A stretch of 33,692 bases of DNA from Actinomycetota bacterium (GTDB lineage: Bacteria; Actinomycetota; Thermoleophilia; Gaiellales; Gaiellaceae), in the NCBI GenBank assembly GCA_003161615.1, contig PMOB01000007.1:1-33692 (forward strand), written 5' to 3'. Below are positions 30,864 to 33,692 of the stretch, piece after piece. Made by a program: the position numbers and the translations under genes. Positions within the stretch are counted from its first letter, which is position 1. Each line of letters starts with the position of its first letter. The notes under the pieces were generated by a model. That model ran no database searches, was not told the DNA's origin, and worked only from the letters and a program-made list of their open reading frames with translations.

Positions 30864-32081
30864 ATGAGCGAGCTGCTGCCGCTGCAAGGCACGCGGGTCG
30901 TCGACGTGACGTCGTCCCTCGCCGGGCCGTCGGCGACGCAGATCCTCGCGGCGCTCGGCGCGGAGGTCGTCAAGGTCGAGCCGCCCGGCGGCGATCACGC
31001 GCGCGCGTGGGGCCCGCCGTTCTGGGCCGGCGAGGGCGCGATGTTCCTCGCCTCGAACGCCGGCAAGCGCTCGCTCTCGGTCGACCTCGGCGACCCACGC
31101 GGGCAGGAAGCAGTGCTGCGGCTCGCAGACCGGGCGGACGTCTTCGTCCAGAGCCTCCGCCCCGGCGCCGCCGAGCGGCATGGCCTCGGCGCCGAGGAGC
31201 TGCGCGCGCGGAACCCGCGGCTCGTCTACTGCACGATCGGCGCCTTCGGCTCGCGCGGCCCGCTCGCAAGTCAGCCGGGCTACGACCCGCTCCTGCAGGC
31301 GGCGTCGGGGATCATGAGCGTGACCGGCGAGGACGGCCGCCCGCCGGTGCGAGCCGGCGTCTCGCTGATCGACATCGGCACCGGCGTCTGGGCGGCGCTC
31401 GGCGTCGTCGCTGCGCTGTACGAGCGCGAGCGGACGGGCGCCGGCCGCACGCTCGACGTCTCGCTCTACGAAACGGCGCTCTCCCTCCTCTCGTACCAGC
31501 TCGTCGGCTTCCTCGGCACCGGGGTCGTGCCGGGTCGCGAGGGGAGCGCGTTCTCGCAGATCGCGCCGTACCAGGTGTTTCCGACCCGAGACGGGGAGCT
31601 GATGATCGTGGCAGGGAACGACAAGCTCTTCGCGGGGCTCTGCGACGTGCTCGGCGTGCCGGAGCTTGCCGCCGACGAGCGTTTCCTCACCAATCCGCTG
31701 CGCGTCGCGAACCGGCCCGCCCTGCTCGCGCTCCTCGAGGAGAAGACGCGGGAACGGGACACGGCCGAGCTCCTCGACACGCTCGTCGCCGCGGGCGTCC
31801 CGGCCTCCCCCGTGCACGACGTCGGCGAGGCGGCGCGGCACCCACAGACCGAAGCGTTGGGGATCCTCCAGGCGCTACCGGGCGGTGTCGTCGACGCGCT
31901 CGTGACCGTCGCGCCGCCGCTGTCGGCCGACGGCGAGCGGCTTCACTACCACGCGCCGCCACCCGTCCTCGGAGCGCACAGCGCCGAGATCCTCGACGAG
32001 TTGGGCTACTCGCCGGAGGAGATCGAGGCGCTCGTGGCCGACGGCGTCGTCTACGCGGGCGGCCAGTCGCCGGCGCGGTAG
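30864..32081 (+). CDS. Family III CoA transferase (CaiB/BaiF)
   Basis: This 405-residue class III CoA transferase moves CoA between acids, or acts as an acyl-CoA racemase-like enzyme. Landmarks are the N-terminal LQGTRVVDVTSSLAGPSATQILAALGAEVVKVEPPGGDHAR, the catalytic Asp in GYDPLLQAASGIMSVTG (Asp141) and YETALSLLSYQ. Two domains and length are normal. ATG at 30864 with a GGAG-type site about 10 bases before. The family also includes alpha-methylacyl-CoA racemase and formyl-CoA transferase, so the exact partner acids cannot be given. It is last in the MaoC-GNAT-GNAT operon and overlaps the convergent HMG-CoA lyase gene by 31 bases. Confidence 0.94.
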   Translation: MSELLPLQGTRVVDVTSSLAGPSATQILAALGAEVVKVEPPGGDHARAWGPPFWAGEGAMFLASNAGKRSLSVDLGDPRGQEAVLRLADRADVFVQSLRPGAAERHGLGAEELRARNPRLVYCTIGAFGSRGPLASQPGYDPLLQAASGIMSVTGEDGRPPVRAGVSLIDIGTGVWAALGVVAALYERERTGAGRTLDVSLYETALSLLSYQLVGFLGTGVVPGREGSAFSQIAPYQVFPTRDGELMIVAGNDKLFAGLCDVLGVPELAADERFLTNPLRVANRPALLALLEEKTRERDTAELLDTLVAAGVPASPVHDVGEAARHPQTEALGILQALPGGVVDALVTVAPPLSADGERLHYHAPPPVLGAHSAEILDELGYSPEEIEALVADGVVYAGGQSPAR

Positions 32082-32914
32082 AGGTAGCCCTCGAGCGTCC
32101 GCCCGAGCAGTCCCTCCAGCCACTGCGAGACGCCGACGAGCGCGTCGACGTCGATCCCCGTCGCCACGCCCTCTTCCTCGAGGAGCCAGACGAGATCCTC
32201 CGTCGCGACGTTGCCCGTCGCGCGCGGTGAGAACGGACAGCCTCCGAGCCCGCCCACCGACGCGTCGAGGACGCTCGCGCCGGCCTCGAGCGCGGCGAGG
32301 CAGTTCGCGTAGCCGGTGTTCCGCGTGTTGTGACCGTGGAAGCCGACGGCACCCGTCCGCTCGACGAGGGAACGCACCGCCGACGGGACCGCGACACCGA
32401 TCGTGTCCGCGAGGACGACCTCGGCGCGGCGGGCGAACGGCGCGGCGAGCTCAGCGACGACGCCCGGATCCACCCGCCCTTCGAACGGACAGCCGAAGGA
32501 GCAGGAGATCGTCACGGTCGCGGGCGTCTCCCCCGCCGCCGCAAGGATCGCCTCGGCGCGAGCGACAGCTTCGGCCAGCGTCGCATTGCCGTTCCGCTCG
32601 TTGAAGGACTCCGTCGCGGCGAACGTGACGTTGACGCGGTCGAGCCCGGCCGCCCCGAAACGCTCCCAGCCCTGCTCGTTGAGGACGAGCCCCGACAGCT
32701 CGACGCCGTCGCGCCGCTGGACGCGCGCGACGACCTCCTCCGCATCCGCCATCTGCGGCACGCGGTCGCTGCGCACGAAGCTCACCGCCTCGATCCGCGG
32801 CACTCCCGCAGCCGCGAGACGGTCGACGAGCTCCGCCCGCGTCTCGGGCGCCAGCGCCTCCGGCTCGTTCTGTAGGCCGTCGCGCGGCCCGACGTCGCAT
32901 ACCGTGATTGCCAC
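32051..32914 (-). CDS. Hydroxymethylglutaryl-CoA lyase family protein
   Basis: This 287-residue TIM-barrel DRE metallolyase has CDVGPRDGLQNE (metal-binding Asp and Arg), ISCSFGCPFEG, DTIGVAVP, GFHGHNTRNTGYANCLAALEAG (metal-binding HGH) and GGLGGCPFSPRATGN with the catalytic-loop Cys. It would split HMG-CoA into acetyl-CoA and acetoacetate, or cleave a related 3-hydroxy-3-acyl-CoA. The GTG at 32914 is preferred over ATG 32950 because TACGCT lies 7 bases upstream and the protein then begins VAITVCDVGPRD, the family's usual start. No methylcrotonyl-CoA carboxylase or isovaleryl-CoA dehydrogenase is next to it, so a leucine role is not shown. Confidence 0.92.
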   Translation of the reverse strand: MAITVCDVGPRDGLQNEPEALAPETRAELVDRLAAAGVPRIEAVSFVRSDRVPQMADAEEVVARVQRRDGVELSGLVLNEQGWERFGAAGLDRVNVTFAATESFNERNGNATLAEAVARAEAILAAAGETPATVTISCSFGCPFEGRVDPGVVAELAAPFARRAEVVLADTIGVAVPSAVRSLVERTGAVGFHGHNTRNTGYANCLAALEAGASVLDASVGGLGGCPFSPRATGNVATEDLVWLLEEEGVATGIDVDALVGVSQWLEGLLGRTLEGYLYRAGDWPPA

Positions 32915-32921
32915 CGCGCCG

Positions 32922-32967
32922 AGCGTAGTGGATACGGATACCGGCGCCATCCCGCGCTGCCTACGCT
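32922..32967. promoter_or_regulatory. Mirror-image divergent leaderless promoters
   Basis: AGCGTAG (32922-32928) and CTACGCT (32961-32967) are perfect inverse copies. Read outward, each supplies a TACGCT -10, placed 7 bases before the GTG of the lyase gene (minus) and 6 bases before the ATG of the malic enzyme gene (plus). Between them a tandem GGATAC-GGATAC (32930-32941) could bind a regulator. No -35 is evident. Confidence 0.5.
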
Positions 32968-32973
32968 GCATCC

Positions 32974-33692
32974 ATGCATCCATCCGCTTCTTTCAGCGCC
33001 GCCATCCGCGTGCGTATCGAGAATCACCCGGGCGCCTTCGCCCGGCTCGCCTCCGCGATCGGCGAAGCAGGAGGCCTACTCGGCGCGATCGACCTCGTCC
33101 GCGTCGAGGGCGACACCAAGATACGCGACGTCAACGTCCTTGCCGACGACGAGAAGCACCTCGAAGCGATCGTCGCCGCCGTGCGCTCGGTCGAGGGCGT
33201 CGAGGTCGTCCACGTCTCCGATCGCGTCTTTCTCGCCCACCTCGGCGGCAAGCTCGAGGTCAAGCCGCGCACACCGCTCAAGACTCGCGAGGACCTCTCG
33301 ATGGTCTACACGCCGGGCGTCGCGCGCATCTCGAGCGCGATCGCAGAGGATCCGGAGAAGGTCTGGAACCTGACGATCAAGCGCAACACCGTCGCGGTCG
33401 TGAGCGACGGCACGGCCGTCCTCGGGCTGGGAGACATCGGCCCCGAGGCGGCGCTGCCGGTCATGGAGGGAAAGGCCGTCCTGTTCAAGGAGTTCGCCGA
33501 CGTCGACGCCTTCCCGATCTGCCTCGCCACGAAGGACCCGGACGAGATCGTCCGCACGGTCGAGCTGATCGCGCCGGTTTTCGGCGGCATCAACCTCGAG
33601 GACATCTCCGCGCCGCGCTGCTTCGAGATCGAAGCACGGCTGCGCGAGTCGCTCGACATCCCCGTCTTCCACGACGACCAGCACGGCACCGC
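32974..33692 (+). CDS. NAD(P)-dependent malic enzyme with N-terminal ACT domain (3' end beyond window)
   Basis: The first 239 codons are present and open to the window edge. Residues about 10-85 form an ACT domain ([25 protein letters not shown]), a regulator-binding module. The malic enzyme N-domain follows: [18 protein letters not shown] (Tyr acid of the active site), [40 protein letters not shown] (Lys catalytic region) and [15 protein letters not shown] and [11 protein letters not shown] (metal ligands EDxxxP-like and HDDQHG). It turns malate into pyruvate plus CO2. The ATG at 32974 fits a leaderless start. ACT-fused malic enzymes are typical of Actinobacteria and Firmicutes. It is divergent from the lyase gene. 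Confidence 0.95.
   Translation, partial: MHPSASFSAAIRVRIENHPGAFARLASAIGEAGGLLGAIDLVRVEGDTKIRDVNVLADDEKHLEAIVAAVRSVEGVEVVHVSDRVFLAHLGGKLEVKPRTPLKTREDLSMVYTPGVARISSAIAEDPEKVWNLTIKRNTVAVVSDGTAVLGLGDIGPEAALPVMEGKAVLFKEFADVDAFPICLATKDPDEIVRTVELIAPVFGGINLEDISAPRCFEIEARLRESLDIPVFHDDQHGT

Overview
The window is high-GC (third codon positions almost all G or C), densely packed bacterial chromosome. It has many GTG and some TTG starts, 4-base ATGA/GTGA/TTGA stop-start overlaps, and a comEA-comEC-holA / rpsT / lepA neighbourhood. The protein sequences and gene mix (paired acyl-CoA dehydrogenases, Liv-type ABC importer, CaiB-type CoA transferase, MaoC, MurJ) suggest an actinobacterium. A deep-branching soil lineage such as Thermoleophilia (Gaiella/Solirubrobacter-like) is my inference, not something a marker here proves. 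I see no rRNA, tRNA, CRISPR array, insertion sequence or phage gene.

Layout. (1) 1-9800 is mostly housekeeping: the first codons of lepA, a small alpha/beta protein, murJ, rpsT, holA, comEC, comEA, a membrane-anchored unknown, leuS and a membrane-anchored polysaccharide deacetylase. (2) 9803-12620 is an operon of lysA, an EamA permease and an S51-like peptidase. (3) 12631-18100 is a six-gene, stop-start-overlapping acyl-CoA operon: two acyl-CoA dehydrogenase subunits, an acyl-CoA synthetase, a quinone-oxidoreductase-like MDR, an SDR and a hotdog thioesterase. (4) 18093-21046 has a GNAT and an ACAD10/11-type acyl-CoA dehydrogenase on the minus strand, divergent from an aminoglycoside-phosphotransferase-like kinase and a DUF6285-type protein. 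(5) 21058-26710 has a (3R)-hydroxyacyl-CoA-dehydrogenase-like SDR followed by livG, livF, livH, livM and livK, ending in a strong hairpin. (6) 26763-33692 has a DUF255 protein, three related GNATs around a MaoC dehydratase, a family III CoA transferase, an HMG-CoA-lyase-family enzyme and the first part of an ACT-domain malic enzyme.

How the genes may work together. The strongest idea is that region 4 is an LvaABC-like module. In the Pseudomonas putida levulinate pathway, and in the fused mammalian ACAD10/ACAD11, a kinase phosphorylates the 4-hydroxyl of a 4-hydroxyacyl-CoA and an acyl-CoA dehydrogenase-fold enzyme then eliminates phosphate, so the chain can enter beta-oxidation. Here the kinase, the small partner and the dehydrogenase are contiguous. 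They are flanked by an acyl-CoA synthetase, SDRs, a MaoC hydratase and a complete Liv-type importer. That would make an uptake-to-central-metabolism route for some hydroxy- or keto-acid, but the substrate is not readable from sequence.

Regulation. A recurring hexamer TANNNT (TATGCT, TAGGCT, TACGCT, TACGGT) lies 6-7 bases before the start codon of at least six first-in-operon genes. This points to widespread leaderless transcription. leuS is preceded by a compact leader with a Leu-Leu-containing mini-ORF and a perfect intrinsic terminator about 20 bases from its start codon, a plausible leucine attenuator.
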